64,000 nt of DNA from Caulobacter sp. Root655 (GTDB taxonomy: Bacteria > Pseudomonadota > Alphaproteobacteria > Caulobacterales > Caulobacteraceae), in the NCBI RefSeq assembly GCF_001427665.1, contig NZ_LMHC01000012.1, forward strand, positions 63,223 through 127,222, in the 5' to 3' direction. Of the stretch, positions 16,202 to 24,037 are shown one piece after another. How positions within the stretch are numbered: position 1 is the first letter of the stretch; each line of letters opens with the position of its first letter. The translations under genes and the position numbers were made by a program. The notes under the pieces are model-generated. The model was not told the DNA's origin. It did no database searches and saw only the letters and a list, made by a program, of their open reading frames with translations.

Positions 16202-16756
16202 GTGCAAGCCGTCCCACCGCCCGTATCGCCGCCGGCGCTCTTTCGCCCGAACCCGCCGAGCATCGTGCGTGGCGCCAGCGCCAACACCATCGTCGCCCAT
16301 GGCGACCTGAAGCTGGTGCTCACCAAGGGCCAGCGCGCCGAAACCGCCCTGGCCCGCTACCAGATTTTCATCAAGACGGACGTCGATCGGAAGGTTCAGA
16401 CCGCCGAGGTCCAGGACCCGCGGGTCGAGACCGCCGACCTCCCGAAGGTCCAGTGCGGCTGGCGGGTCCAGGCCTACCTGCAGCGCAACACCTGCTTCTG
16501 GTCGATGAGCGGTCTGTTCAGTTGCACCGACCTGGTGTCGGACGAACTGCCCGACGCCGAGACCGGCGCGGCCGACCTCGACCCCGCCCAGGCCACCGAC
16601 GCCTGCGGACTGTCGTTCGCCCCGGCTCGCGAGGCCCGAGAACGGCTGGAGGCCAAACTCTCGGCCGGCGCGGAGGCGCGGTTCGAGGACGACTACCGCC
16701 TCAAGCTGCGGCCCCTGCTGACGGCGTCCGGCGTGCAGGTCCGCCGCGCGCCGTGA
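16202..16756 (+). CDS. hypothetical soluble protein
   Basis: 184 residues from a GTG at 16202. Proline-rich N-terminus (VPPPVSPPALFRPNPP), no membrane segment, four Cys clustered in the middle (QCGWRVQAYLQ, NTCFWSMSGLFSCTD) and one at DACGLSF. Codon bias is normal for the genome, which supports it being coding. No family recognised. It follows the repeat after tipF and precedes a GNAT gene in the same direction. Confidence 0.7.
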   Translation: MQAVPPPVSPPALFRPNPPSIVRGASANTIVAHGDLKLVLTKGQRAETALARYQIFIKTDVDRKVQTAEVQDPRVETADLPKVQCGWRVQAYLQRNTCFWSMSGLFSCTDLVSDELPDAETGAADLDPAQATDACGLSFAPAREARERLEAKLSAGAEARFEDDYRLKLRPLLTASGVQVRRAP

Positions 16757-16801
16757 GGGCTTTGCCCGCGCCGCGCCGCGCGCTTGTCCGTGGTGACAGG
16801 C

Positions 16802-17296
16802 ATGAGCATTGAGGCGATATATCCGCCCATGCTGATCGAGACCACCGACGCCCATTTCGCGGCCCTGATCGCCGGAAACGCCCCCGAGGGACTGACCGTC
16901 GCCGAGGGCGGGGTCGAGGCGCCGGAGGTGCTGGCGATGTTGCGTGGGCTGTCGGCGACGGTCGCCGAGGAATTCACCCCCAACGCCTGGATGATGGTCG
17001 AGGACGGCGAGGTGGTGGGCCTCTGCTCGCTGGTCAGGATCCCCTATGTCGGCGGCACGGTGATGATCGGCTACGGCGTCGCCGAGTCCCGTCGCCGGCG
17101 CGGGATCGCCCGACGGGCGGTGGCCGACCTGCTGGACTGGGCGCGGGCCGACCACCGGGTGAGCGTCGTCACCGCCGAGACCTCGATCCACAACGCCCCC
17201 TCGCAGCGGGTGCTGGAAGCCAACGGCTTCGCGCGGTCCGGCGAGCGGACGGACGAGGAGGACGGCGAGCTGTTCTGCTGGCGGGTCGAGGTCTGA
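16802..17296 (+). CDS. GNAT family N-acetyltransferase
   Basis: About 164 residues from ATG 16802; a TTG at 16784 gives 170. GNAT core: beta hairpin VEDGEVVGLCSLVRIPY, strand VMIGYGVAESRRRRGIARRAVADLL with the R/Q-x-x-G-x-A acetyl-CoA motif (RRRGIA), and NAPSQRVLEANGF of motif B. The substrate is not predictable. Followed by a family D repeat. Confidence 0.88.
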   Translation: MSIEAIYPPMLIETTDAHFAALIAGNAPEGLTVAEGGVEAPEVLAMLRGLSATVAEEFTPNAWMMVEDGEVVGLCSLVRIPYVGGTVMIGYGVAESRRRRGIARRAVADLLDWARADHRVSVVTAETSIHNAPSQRVLEANGFARSGERTDEEDGELFCWRVEV

Positions 17297-17299
17297 ATC

Positions 17300-17441
17300 C
17301 TTCCCCCTTGATGGGGGAAGGTGGCCGCGAAGCGGTCGGATGGGGGTGGACGCGCAGCGTTCATCTGATGTCGGGCAGCGATGCGGCGCCTCGGCAATCA
17401 CCCCCATCCCCAGCCCTTCCCCCATCAAGGGGGAAGGGGGC
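17300..17441. repeat. intergenic inverted repeat, family D variant
   Basis: CCTTCCCCCTTGATGGGGGAAGG at the left is itself a hairpin, mirrored at the right by CCTTCCCCCATCAAGGGGGAAGG. CGAAGCGGTCGGATGGGGGTG lies inside and pairs with CACCCCCATCC. It fills the gap between two convergent genes. Confidence 0.85.
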
Positions 17442-17446
17442 GATTC

Positions 17447-17806
17447 CTAGCGCGCCGCCGCCACTTCGGCCTCGGCCGGGGTCTTGGCGATCTGGGCGGG
17501 GCTGCAGGCCGCCAGGTCCGCGGCCTCCAGCGTCACGCCGCGATAGCTGAAGGCCGTGACCGGGCCCAGCTCGCGCGCCAGCCGCTTGCAGCTGCGCAGC
17601 GGCGGCAGCGACTTGACCTGCGGCGAGCGGCAGACGTCGGCCTTGCAGCGCCAGACCGCGCCGTCGAACACCACGTGGTCGCGGGTGGTCGGCGCGCTGA
17701 GGGTCAGCCAGCCCCCCTCTTGTCTAAGGGCCTGTGGCTTGGTTTCGGACATGGCGGGGCCGCCCATCGCGGCGAGGGCCGCGACGGCGATGATGAGACT
17801 ACGCAT
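17447..17806 (-). CDS. secreted small protein, CC_3452-like
   Basis: 119 residues with a signal peptide (MRSLIIAVAALAAMGGPAMS) and AGGAG seven bases before the ATG. The mature part has DGAVWRCKADVCRSPQVKSLPP and LRSCKRLARELGPVTAFSYRG, then ADLAACSPAQ: four conserved Cys, a layout I associate with the Caulobacter CC_3452 family of periplasmic proteins of unknown function. Downstream, the gene abuts the family D repeat. Confidence 0.78.
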   Translation of the reverse strand: MRSLIIAVAALAAMGGPAMSETKPQALRQEGGWLTLSAPTTRDHVVFDGAVWRCKADVCRSPQVKSLPPLRSCKRLARELGPVTAFSYRGVTLEAADLAACSPAQIAKTPAEAEVAAAR

Positions 17807-17842
17807 GACTTAGCTCCTGGGGAGAGGTTTGGGGGGTGGGAA

Positions 17843-17907
17843 GGGACACACATTCACGGCCACGCCTCGCCAACCCGGCTCTGACCGTGGGGTGAGTGTG
17901 TGTCCCC
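17843..17907. repeat. intergenic inverted repeat, family F copy 1
   Basis: GGGACACACATTCACGG at the left pairs imperfectly with CCGTGGGGTGAGTGTGTGTCCCC at the right, enclosing CACGCCTCGCC. A second, better-preserved copy is at 21081. Confidence 0.85.
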
Positions 17908-17916
17908 GTACGCGAA

Positions 17917-18534
17917 CTAGGCGGCGGCTTTGTAGAGCGTGAACTCCTCGCCCAGGGCCCGGGCGACGGAGGGGCGGGCCTTCAGGCGGCCGTGATAGGC
18001 GGTCAGGGCGGGATAGGCCGACAGGTCCACATTCACCGCCCCGGCCCAGGTCAGGATCACCAGCAGATAGGCGTCGGCGACGCTGAACCCGCCTTGCAGG
18101 AATTCGCGCCCGGTCAGGTAGGCGTCGAGGTGGGCGAAGCGCTCGGCGACGGCTTCGCGGGCGAAGGCCTTGGCCCCCTCCGGCGCGGTGGACCGCAGCA
18201 GGACCCTGAACACCCCGGCGTGCAGTTCCGAACCGATGAAGCTCAGCCAGCTCTGCACGCGCAGGCGCTCGATCCCGTCGGGAGCGATCAGGCCGGCGGC
18301 CGGAAAGCGGTCGGCGACATATTGCAGGATCACCGGGTTCTCGGTGATCAGTTCGCCATCGTCGGTGCGCAGCACCGGCACCTGGCCCATCGGGTTGATG
18401 GTCAGGAACTCGGTCCCGTCCTCCACCCGGTTGGCCTTGGTGTCGACCTTGTGGAACCTGGCGTCGGCTCCGGCCTCGTAGAGGGCGATGCGGGTGGCCA
18501 TCGAACAGGCCAGTGGGGAGAAGTAGAGATCCAT
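17917..18534 (-). CDS. glutathione S-transferase
   Basis: 205 residues from ATG 18534, five bases after GGAGG. N-terminal thioredoxin fold: MDLYFSPLACSMATRIALYEAG with the catalytic Ser/Cys region (SPLACS), cis-Pro loop NPMGQVPVL and the glutathione-binding ENPVILQYVAD. C-terminal helical domain contains GFSVADAYL. Beta-class-like GST. The gene is divergent from a TetR regulator with a shared operator, so it is probably induced by the TetR ligand. Confidence 0.93.
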   Translation of the reverse strand: MDLYFSPLACSMATRIALYEAGADARFHKVDTKANRVEDGTEFLTINPMGQVPVLRTDDGELITENPVILQYVADRFPAAGLIAPDGIERLRVQSWLSFIGSELHAGVFRVLLRSTAPEGAKAFAREAVAERFAHLDAYLTGREFLQGGFSVADAYLLVILTWAGAVNVDLSAYPALTAYHGRLKARPSVARALGEEFTLYKAAA

Positions 18535-18557
18535 CGGAGCCTCCGTTTGCATTTTCA

Positions 18558-18607
18558 TACCATTTCGCATAAAAATAGCGGACGCAAGGTTTTTATTCGA
18601 AATGGTA
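18558..18607. promoter_or_regulatory. paired inverted operator between GST and TetR genes
   Basis: TACCATTTCGCATAAAAA (18558-18575) and TTTTTATTCGAAATGGTA (18590-18607) are reverse complements at 17 of 18 positions. The right arm includes the ATG of the TetR gene (18602). This is the likely binding site for the TetR protein, repressing both itself and the GST gene. Confidence 0.8.
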
Positions 18608-19276
18608 CAAAAATCAAATCCACCCGAACCGCGACTCCCGCCTGAAGGCGAGGCGCCTCCGGAAGCCAAGCGCAGGGGCAGGCCCCGCGGCTACGATCCG
18701 GACGTCGCGGTGCGCCAGGCGACCGCGACCTTCTGGGACCAGGGCTATGCCGGCGCTTCGCTGGACGACCTGAGCGCGGCCACCGGCATGAACCGCCCCA
18801 GCCTGTACGGGGCCTTCGGCGACAAGCAGACCCTCTTCCGCATCGCCCTGGATCGCTACATGGACGAGTCGCGGGCGACGATGATCCAGGCCTTCCGGGC
18901 CGGCGGCACGCTGCGCGAGGCGCTGGCGCGGGTCTACCAGGCGGCCCTGAGCCGCTATCTTTCGGGCGACGTCGGCGGGCGCGGCTGCTTCCTGGTCAGC
19001 GCGGGCCTGGGCCAGGCGGTCGTCGATCCGGTGGTGCGCCAGACGGTCGCCGACGGCCTGCACGAGCTGGACCGCGGCTTCGAGCGCCTGTTCTCGCGGG
19101 CCTACGAACACGGCGAACTGCCGCCCGGCACGGACCACGCCGCCCTGGCGCGGGTGGCCGGGGTCATGGTCAACGCCCTGTCGGTGCGCGCCCGGGCCGG
19201 CGAAACCCGCCAGCAGCTGGAGGCGACCATCACCGCCACGGTCGACCTGATCTGCGGACCGCGCGTCTCGGAGTGA
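18602..19276 (+). CDS. TetR family regulator of the divergent GST gene
   Basis: 224 residues. After a Pro-rich tail comes RGRPRGYDPDVAVRQATATFWDQGYAGASLDDLSAATGMNRPSLYGAFGDKQTLF, the helix-turn-helix of the TetR subgroup with a GRPR start (TetR_C_16/AcrR-like). The ATG sits inside the operator and has only a weak ribosome site, consistent with tight autoregulation. Later Met residues fall inside the DNA-binding domain, so the start is probably right. Divergent GST target inferred from the dyad. Confidence 0.92.
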   Translation: MVQKSNPPEPRLPPEGEAPPEAKRRGRPRGYDPDVAVRQATATFWDQGYAGASLDDLSAATGMNRPSLYGAFGDKQTLFRIALDRYMDESRATMIQAFRAGGTLREALARVYQAALSRYLSGDVGGRGCFLVSAGLGQAVVDPVVRQTVADGLHELDRGFERLFSRAYEHGELPPGTDHAALARVAGVMVNALSVRARAGETRQQLEATITATVDLICGPRVSE

Positions 19277-19390
19277 CGGAATCCAGGCGCGCCGACGCGG
19301 CGACCTCACCCGGCGTCCGCCCGCCGAGGTTGTAGGGGGGCGGGGCCACTGGGTGATAGGCTACCGCCTCCGAAAACCCGGAGAACCGCC

Positions 19391-19834
19391 ATGTTGAAGA
19401 CAACGGTTGCGTTCTGTATCGGCCTCGCGTTCGCCTCCGCCGCCCAGGCCCAGGTGAATTCGCAAGACCTGAAATGGGGCCCCGCCCCGGCCATGTTCCC
19501 GAAGGGCGCGACGATCGCGGTGCTGTCGGGCGACCCGACCAAGGCGGGCCTGACGACGTTGCGGATGACCATGCCGCCCGGTTACCAGGTCCCGGCCCAC
19601 CACCATCCGACGACGGAATATGTGACGGTGATCTCCGGCGACCTCCACCTGGGCATGGGCGACAAGCTGGACATGACCAAGGCCGCCGCCCTGGCCGCCG
19701 GCGGCTTCGCCGAGGCGTCGGCGGGCATGAACCACTACGCCTGGAGCCAGGACGGCGCGGTTCTGCAGATCCACGCCCAGGGGCCGCTGGAGATCGTCTA
19801 CGTCAACCCGATGGACGATCCCCGCAAGAAGTGA
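19391..19834 (+). CDS. secreted cupin-domain protein
   Basis: 147 residues with a signal peptide (MLKTTVAFCIGLAFASAAQA). Cupin motif 1 is PAHHHPTTEYVTVISGDLHLG (His, His, Glu metal ligands); motif 2 is present as SAGMNHYAWSQDG. The fold suggests metal binding in the periplasm; substrate unknown. A shallow palindrome of family G follows its stop before a convergent alcohol dehydrogenase gene. Confidence 0.85.
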   Translation: MLKTTVAFCIGLAFASAAQAQVNSQDLKWGPAPAMFPKGATIAVLSGDPTKAGLTTLRMTMPPGYQVPAHHHPTTEYVTVISGDLHLGMGDKLDMTKAAALAAGGFAEASAGMNHYAWSQDGAVLQIHAQGPLEIVYVNPMDDPRKK

Positions 19835-19864
19835 TGGCCCTCGAAGGACGCAGCGGGGCCAGAA

Positions 19865-19892
19865 TGGGGACACGCACATGCGCGTGTCCCCA
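19865..19892. repeat. palindrome, family G copy 3
   Basis: TGGGGACACGCACATGCGCG followed by TGTCCCCA: a 28-base near-perfect palindrome between two convergent genes. It is related to the perfect copies at 58943 and 59613. Upstream, CTCGAAGGACGCAG (19843-19856) is a fragment of family B. Confidence 0.85.
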
Positions 19893-19907
19893 GCCGTGCT
19901 CCCAGCC

Positions 19908-20948
19908 CTACAGCGTCGCCATGTCGATCACGAAGCGGTAGCGCACGTCGCTCTTGAGCATGCGGGCGTAGGCGTCGTTGATCTGGTCGATGGCGATGGT
20001 CTCGATCTCGGCGACGATGCCGTGCTGGCCGCAGAAGTCGAGCATCTCCTGGGTCTCCTTGATCGAGCCGATCATCGAGCCGGCCAGGGTGCGGCGGGCC
20101 GGGATCAGGGCGAAGGCGTTGACGGGCACGGGCTGCTCGGGCGCGCCGACCACGACCATCGCGCCGTCGACCTTCAGCAGGTTCAGATAGGCGTTCCAGT
20201 CCAGCTCGGCCGAGACCGTGCAGATCAGCAGGTCGAACGTGCCGGCCAGGGTCTCGAAGGTCGCCGCGTCGCTGGTGGCGTAATAGTGGTCGGCGCCCAG
20301 CTTCAGCCCGTCCTCCCGCTTGGACAGCGACTGGCTCAGCACCGTGACCTCGGCTCCCATGGCGTGGCCCAGCTTGACGCCCATGTGACCCAGGCCGCCC
20401 ATGCCCAGGATCGCCACCTTCTTGCCGGGCCCCGCCTTCCAGTGGCGCAGCGGCGAATAGAGGGTGATGCCGGCGCACAGCAGCGGCGCGGCGGCGTCCA
20501 GCGGCAGGTTGTCGGGGATCGACAGCACATAGCCTTCCTTGACCACCATGTGGTCGGAATAGCCGCCATAGGTGGGCAGGTCGCTGCCCGGCTGCAGGCC
20601 GCTGTAGGTCAGGACCAGGCCGGGCTGGTACTGCTCCAGGTCCAGGTCGCGCTGGGCGCAGGTGGTGCAGCTGTCGACGAAGCAGCCGACCCCGACCCGG
20701 TCGCCTTCCTTGAAGCGGGTGACCCCGGAACCCACGGCGGTGACGACGCCGGTGATCTCGTGGCCCGGCACGATCGGATAGAGGCTCTGGCCCCAGCCGT
20801 TGTCGACCATGTGGATGTCGGAATGGCAGACGCCGCAGTGCTTGATGGCGATGACGACGTCGTCGGCGTTGGGTTCGCGCCGCTCGAAGGTGAAGGGGGT
20901 CAGTTTCTCGGACGCGGCTTGAGCCGCGTAGCCCTTGGCGATGGCCAT
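19908..20948 (-). CDS. zinc-dependent NAD(P) alcohol dehydrogenase, YahK/AdhC-like
   Basis: 346 residues from ATG 20948, seven bases after GAGGA. Catalytic zinc ligands are in [12 protein letters not shown] and PGHEITG; the structural-zinc-like Cys set is in [18 protein letters not shown], and the NAD(P) motif is [13 protein letters not shown]. This pattern is typical of class IV cinnamyl-alcohol-dehydrogenase-like aldehyde reductases. Reduces aldehydes to alcohols. The N-terminally longer frame runs through intergenic repeat sequence and is rejected. Confidence 0.95.
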   Translation of the reverse strand: MAIAKGYAAQAASEKLTPFTFERREPNADDVVIAIKHCGVCHSDIHMVDNGWGQSLYPIVPGHEITGVVTAVGSGVTRFKEGDRVGVGCFVDSCTTCAQRDLDLEQYQPGLVLTYSGLQPGSDLPTYGGYSDHMVVKEGYVLSIPDNLPLDAAAPLLCAGITLYSPLRHWKAGPGKKVAILGMGGLGHMGVKLGHAMGAEVTVLSQSLSKREDGLKLGADHYYATSDAATFETLAGTFDLLICTVSAELDWNAYLNLLKVDGAMVVVGAPEQPVPVNAFALIPARRTLAGSMIGSIKETQEMLDFCGQHGIVAEIETIAIDQINDAYARMLKSDVRYRFVIDMATL

Positions 20949-21080
20949 CGGATAGTCCTCGGATTTGGGGGAACGGCCGGACGGCCAAGACTTGCCATGC
21001 GCCGGGCGCCCAGCGTTAAACCGATCCTCCACGTCTGATGCACGATCCTGCCAGAGCCACCCGACGCGGTGCGCGAAGCT

Positions 21081-21149
21081 GGGGACACACACTCACCCCA
21101 CCGCGCCTCGCCGTCCTAATGACGACCGTGGGGTGAGTGTGTGTCCCCG
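21081..21149. repeat. intergenic inverted repeat, family F copy 2
   Basis: GGGGACACACACTCACCCCA at the left and TGGGGTGAGTGTGTGTCCCC at the right are exact reverse complements over 20 bases; the loop contains CGCGCCTCGCC as in copy 1. Confidence 0.92.
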
Positions 21150-21228
21150 TCCCCTGGCCGCCGCGCCTTCGCGCCCCTACATGCGCTACCGTTGACGCAC
21201 CCGTCTCCGCCCGGTACCGCCCGTCTCC

Positions 21229-22089
21229 ATGACCGACCTGCCCGCTGGACTATCCGCCCTCGCCGACCGCTACGACGTGCTGCTGTGCGACGTGTGGGGG
21301 GTGATCCACAACGGCGTCGCGAGTTTCCCGGAGGCCTGCCAGGCCCTGGTCGAATGGCGGGCCCATCATGGTCCGGTGATCCTGATCTCCAACTCGCCGC
21401 GCCCGTCGGCCGACGTGGTGGCCCAGCTGGACGCCCTGGGCGTACCGCGCGCGGCGTGGAGCGCCTTCGTCACCTCGGGCGACGCCACCCGGACCCTGCT
21501 GGCCCAGCGCGCGCCGGGCCCAGTCTGGACCGTCGGCCCCGACCGCGACGCCGTGCTCTACGAAGGCCTCGGCCTGGCCTTTTCAGGACCCGAGGACGCG
21601 GCCTTCATCTCGGTCACGGGCCTCTTCAACGACGAGGCCGAGGGTCCCGAGGACTATCGCGAGCGCCTGGCCACGGCGGCCGAGCGCGGCCTGGCCCTGG
21701 TCTGCGCCAATCCCGACCGGGTGGTGCAGCGCGGCGACCGGCTGATCTATTGCGGCGGCGCGCTGGCCGACCTCTATGAAGGTCTGGGCGGCCAGGTGCT
21801 GATGGCCGGCAAGCCCTACGCCCCGATCTACGACCTGGCCCTGGCCGAGGCCGAAGCGCTGAAGGGCGGACCGGTCGACCGCTCGCGGGTGCTGTGCATC
21901 GGCGACGGGGTGATCACCGACGTCAAGGGCGCCCAGGACCAGGGCCTGGCCTGCCTGTTCATCGCCAAGGGCATCCACGGCGAGGCGGCGCTGGGCCCCG
22001 ACGGCAAGCTGGATCCGGCCAAGGTCGAGGGCCTGCTGGCCGCTGAAAGCGTCGGCGCGACCCACGCCATGGGCGATCTGGTCTGGTGA
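21229..22089 (+). CDS. TIGR01459 family HAD hydrolase
   Basis: 286 residues. HAD motif I is LLCDVWGVIHNG (nucleophile Asp), motif II ILISNSPRP, Lys in MAGKPYAPIY, and motif III CIGDGVITDVKGAQDQG. The subfamily is a NagD-like phosphatase widespread in alphaproteobacteria and usually linked with ribF, as here (via a MaoC gene). The exact substrate is unknown; flavin mononucleotide or another sugar phosphate is possible. Confidence 0.93.
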   Translation: MTDLPAGLSALADRYDVLLCDVWGVIHNGVASFPEACQALVEWRAHHGPVILISNSPRPSADVVAQLDALGVPRAAWSAFVTSGDATRTLLAQRAPGPVWTVGPDRDAVLYEGLGLAFSGPEDAAFISVTGLFNDEAEGPEDYRERLATAAERGLALVCANPDRVVQRGDRLIYCGGALADLYEGLGGQVLMAGKPYAPIYDLALAEAEALKGGPVDRSRVLCIGDGVITDVKGAQDQGLACLFIAKGIHGEAALGPDGKLDPAKVEGLLAAESVGATHAMGDLVW

Positions 22090-22143
22090 AGCCGCCGCTG
22101 ATCGCTAGATTGGTTGCAACGCACAATAAGAAGAGAGCGCGGG

Positions 22144-22566
22144 ATGCGGGGACTTTATCTTGAGGATCTGAGCGTCGGCCAGTCGGCCGAACTGGTCCGC
22201 ACCGTCGGCGAGGCCGATATCGTCGCCTTCGCCGCCGTGACCGGCGACAACAATCCCGTCCACCTGGACGCCGACTACGCCGCGACCACCAGCTTCGGCG
22301 AGCGCATCGCCCACGGCATGCTGTCGGCCGGCTACATCTCGGCGGTGCTGGGCACCACCCTGCCCGGCCCCGGCGCGATCTACCTGTCCCAGACCCTGAA
22401 GTTCAAGCGCCCGGTCAGGATCGGCGACGCGGTCACCGCCCGCGCCACGGTCGCGCAGATCGACGAAGCCAAGGCCCGCGTCACCTTCGCCACCGTCTGC
22501 CTGGTCAATGGCAAGCCCGTGGTCGATGGCGAGGCCGTGGTCATGGTCCCGCGCAAGAACGTCTAG
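22144..22566 (+). CDS. MaoC-like (R)-specific enoyl-CoA hydratase
   Basis: 140 residues from ATG 22144. Hot-dog fold with the hydratase-2 motif: DIVAFAAVTGDNNPVHLDADYAA (catalytic Asp and His) and ERIAHGMLSAGYISAVLG. Hydrates trans-2-enoyl-CoA to (R)-3-hydroxyacyl-CoA, supplying PHA synthesis or beta-oxidation, like PhaJ. It lies between the HAD gene and ribF with close spacing, so the three may share a transcript. Confidence 0.92.
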   Translation: MRGLYLEDLSVGQSAELVRTVGEADIVAFAAVTGDNNPVHLDADYAATTSFGERIAHGMLSAGYISAVLGTTLPGPGAIYLSQTLKFKRPVRIGDAVTARATVAQIDEAKARVTFATVCLVNGKPVVDGEAVVMVPRKNV

Positions 22567-22577
22567 AGAGAGCCCGC

Positions 22578-23534
22578 ATGCGCCTGAAGATCGTCCACGG
22601 CTGGAAGGACCTGCCCGAAGAGCAGCGGGGCGCGGCCGTGGCCCTGGGCAATTTCGACGGCGTGCATCGCGGCCACCAGCAGGTGATCGCCCAGGCCGCC
22701 AAAGCCGCCCTGGCGGCCAAGGTCCCGCTGGGCGTGGTCACCTTCGACCCGCATCCGCGGCGACTGTTCCGGCCCAGCGAACCGGCCTTCAAGCTGATGA
22801 CCCACGACCAGCAGGCCCGCGCGCTCGAGGCCCTGGGCGTCGACATCCTCTACCTGCTGCCGTTCGACTTCGAGATGGCCAGCTTCGGCGACCGCGAGTT
22901 CGTCGAGAAGGTGCTGGTCGGGGGACCCCATGGCGGAGGCTTGGGCGTGAAGCACGTGGCCGTCGGCTTCGACATCTCGTTCGGACGCGGCCGCACCGGG
23001 AGCGCCGAACTGATGAAGATCTACGGTCAGCAGGACGACTTCTCGGTCTCGGTGGCCGAGCCGGTGGCCAGCCGCGACGGCGAGAAATTCTCCTCGACCG
23101 CCGTGCGCGACGCCCTGCGCGACGGCCATCCCGAGCAGGCCGCCCGCATCCTGGGTCGCCCCTTCGCCATCGAGGGCGTGGTGCGTCGGGGCCAGCAGCT
23201 GGGCCGCCAGCTGGGCTTTCCCACCGCCAATGTCGAGGTCGAGGACTATGTGGTGCCGAAGCTCGGCGTCTACGCCACCCGCACCCGCCTGCCCGACGGC
23301 CGCCTGGTGCCCGGCGTCGCCAACCTCGGCAACAACCCGACCACCGGCGTGGTCGAGACCCGGCTGGAGACCTGGCTGTTCGACTTCGACGAGGACCTCT
23401 ACGGCCAGATCATCGAGACCCAGCTGATCGCCTTCCTGCGGCCGGAGCTGAAGTTCGACAGCATCGAGCTGCTGGTCGAGCAGGTGCTGCGCGACGAGGT
23501 GGCCGCCCGAGCGATCGTGGCGCCGGGGTTCTAG
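22578..23534 (+). CDS. ribF: bifunctional riboflavin kinase / FAD synthetase
   Basis: Makes FMN then FAD. 318 residues: N-terminal nucleotidyltransferase with ALGNFDGVHRGHQQVI (G-x-F-D-G-x-H-x-G-H), GVGFDISFG-like KHVAVGFDISFGRGRTG and SSTAVRDAL. The C-terminal riboflavin kinase part has GVVRRGQQLGRQLGFPTANV and ANLGNNPTTG. It begins 12 bases after the MaoC stop. A family C repeat follows right after the stop. Confidence 0.97.
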   Translation: MRLKIVHGWKDLPEEQRGAAVALGNFDGVHRGHQQVIAQAAKAALAAKVPLGVVTFDPHPRRLFRPSEPAFKLMTHDQQARALEALGVDILYLLPFDFEMASFGDREFVEKVLVGGPHGGGLGVKHVAVGFDISFGRGRTGSAELMKIYGQQDDFSVSVAEPVASRDGEKFSSTAVRDALRDGHPEQAARILGRPFAIEGVVRRGQQLGRQLGFPTANVEVEDYVVPKLGVYATRTRLPDGRLVPGVANLGNNPTTGVVETRLETWLFDFDEDLYGQIIETQLIAFLRPELKFDSIELLVEQVLRDEVAARAIVAPGF

Positions 23535-23538
23535 GGAC

Positions 23539-23676
23539 GTCCTCCCCCCATGGGGGAGGCGATCGCGCAGCGATCGGTGGGGGGAGTTCTAGGGTCGTCG
23601 ATCCTGGAGTCCGGCCAATGGCCAAACCCTCCCCCCACCGTCGGCTTCGCCGACACCTCCCCCAGAGGGGGAGGAC
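23539..23676. repeat. intergenic inverted repeat, family C copy 1
   Basis: GTCCTCCCCCCATGGGGGAG opens the element and GGGGGAGGAC closes it. Inner blocks CGATCGCGCAGCGATCG and GTCGGCTTCGCCGAC are each small hairpins flanked by GGTGGGGGGA and TCCCCCCACC. Copy 2, at 30404, has the same blocks in the opposite order. Confidence 0.92.
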
Positions 23677-23735
23677 CCGCGACCTCCCTGATCAAGCGCA
23701 TGGCGCGGGGCCCCGCCAGGGTTTATCCTCACGGC

Positions 23736-23936
23736 ATGGCGACCAACCTGACCAAGGCAGACCACCTCCTTCTGGACCGCTATCTGGATTGCGTGCTCCT
23801 GCGCCACGCGGAAGGCGTCTACAATCTCGAGATGGCCAGGGCTGAACTGGCCGAGGCGTTCACCCAGATCACCCGCGACGAGCCGGCGTTCCGCAACCAC
23901 ATGCAGGCCGTGCTGGACGCCCGCGACGACGCCTGA
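23736..23936 (+). CDS. small helical protein of 66 residues
   Basis: Starts at ATG 23736. Entirely helical and charged (MATNLTKADHLLLDRYLD, ending MQAVLDARDDA), no membrane segment. Good codon bias for the genome. I do not recognise a family. It precedes the S1C protease gene by about 100 bases in the same direction. Longer in-frame starts lie in the repeat and are rejected. Confidence 0.6.
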   Translation: MATNLTKADHLLLDRYLDCVLLRHAEGVYNLEMARAELAEAFTQITRDEPAFRNHMQAVLDARDDA

Positions 23937-24037
23937 AGGCCCGACCGCCCCCGGGGCCGCCCCCGGGGCCGCCCGTCGACTCGCCAACCCCCGTTCTTCC
24001 CGTTAACCTTCACCTTGCGCAGGCGGGGGCCGGGACG

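Noticed and set aside
14837..17428. 863-codon minus-strand open frame
   Set aside because: Antisense to tipF, the hypothetical gene and GNAT; it spans two repeat elements.
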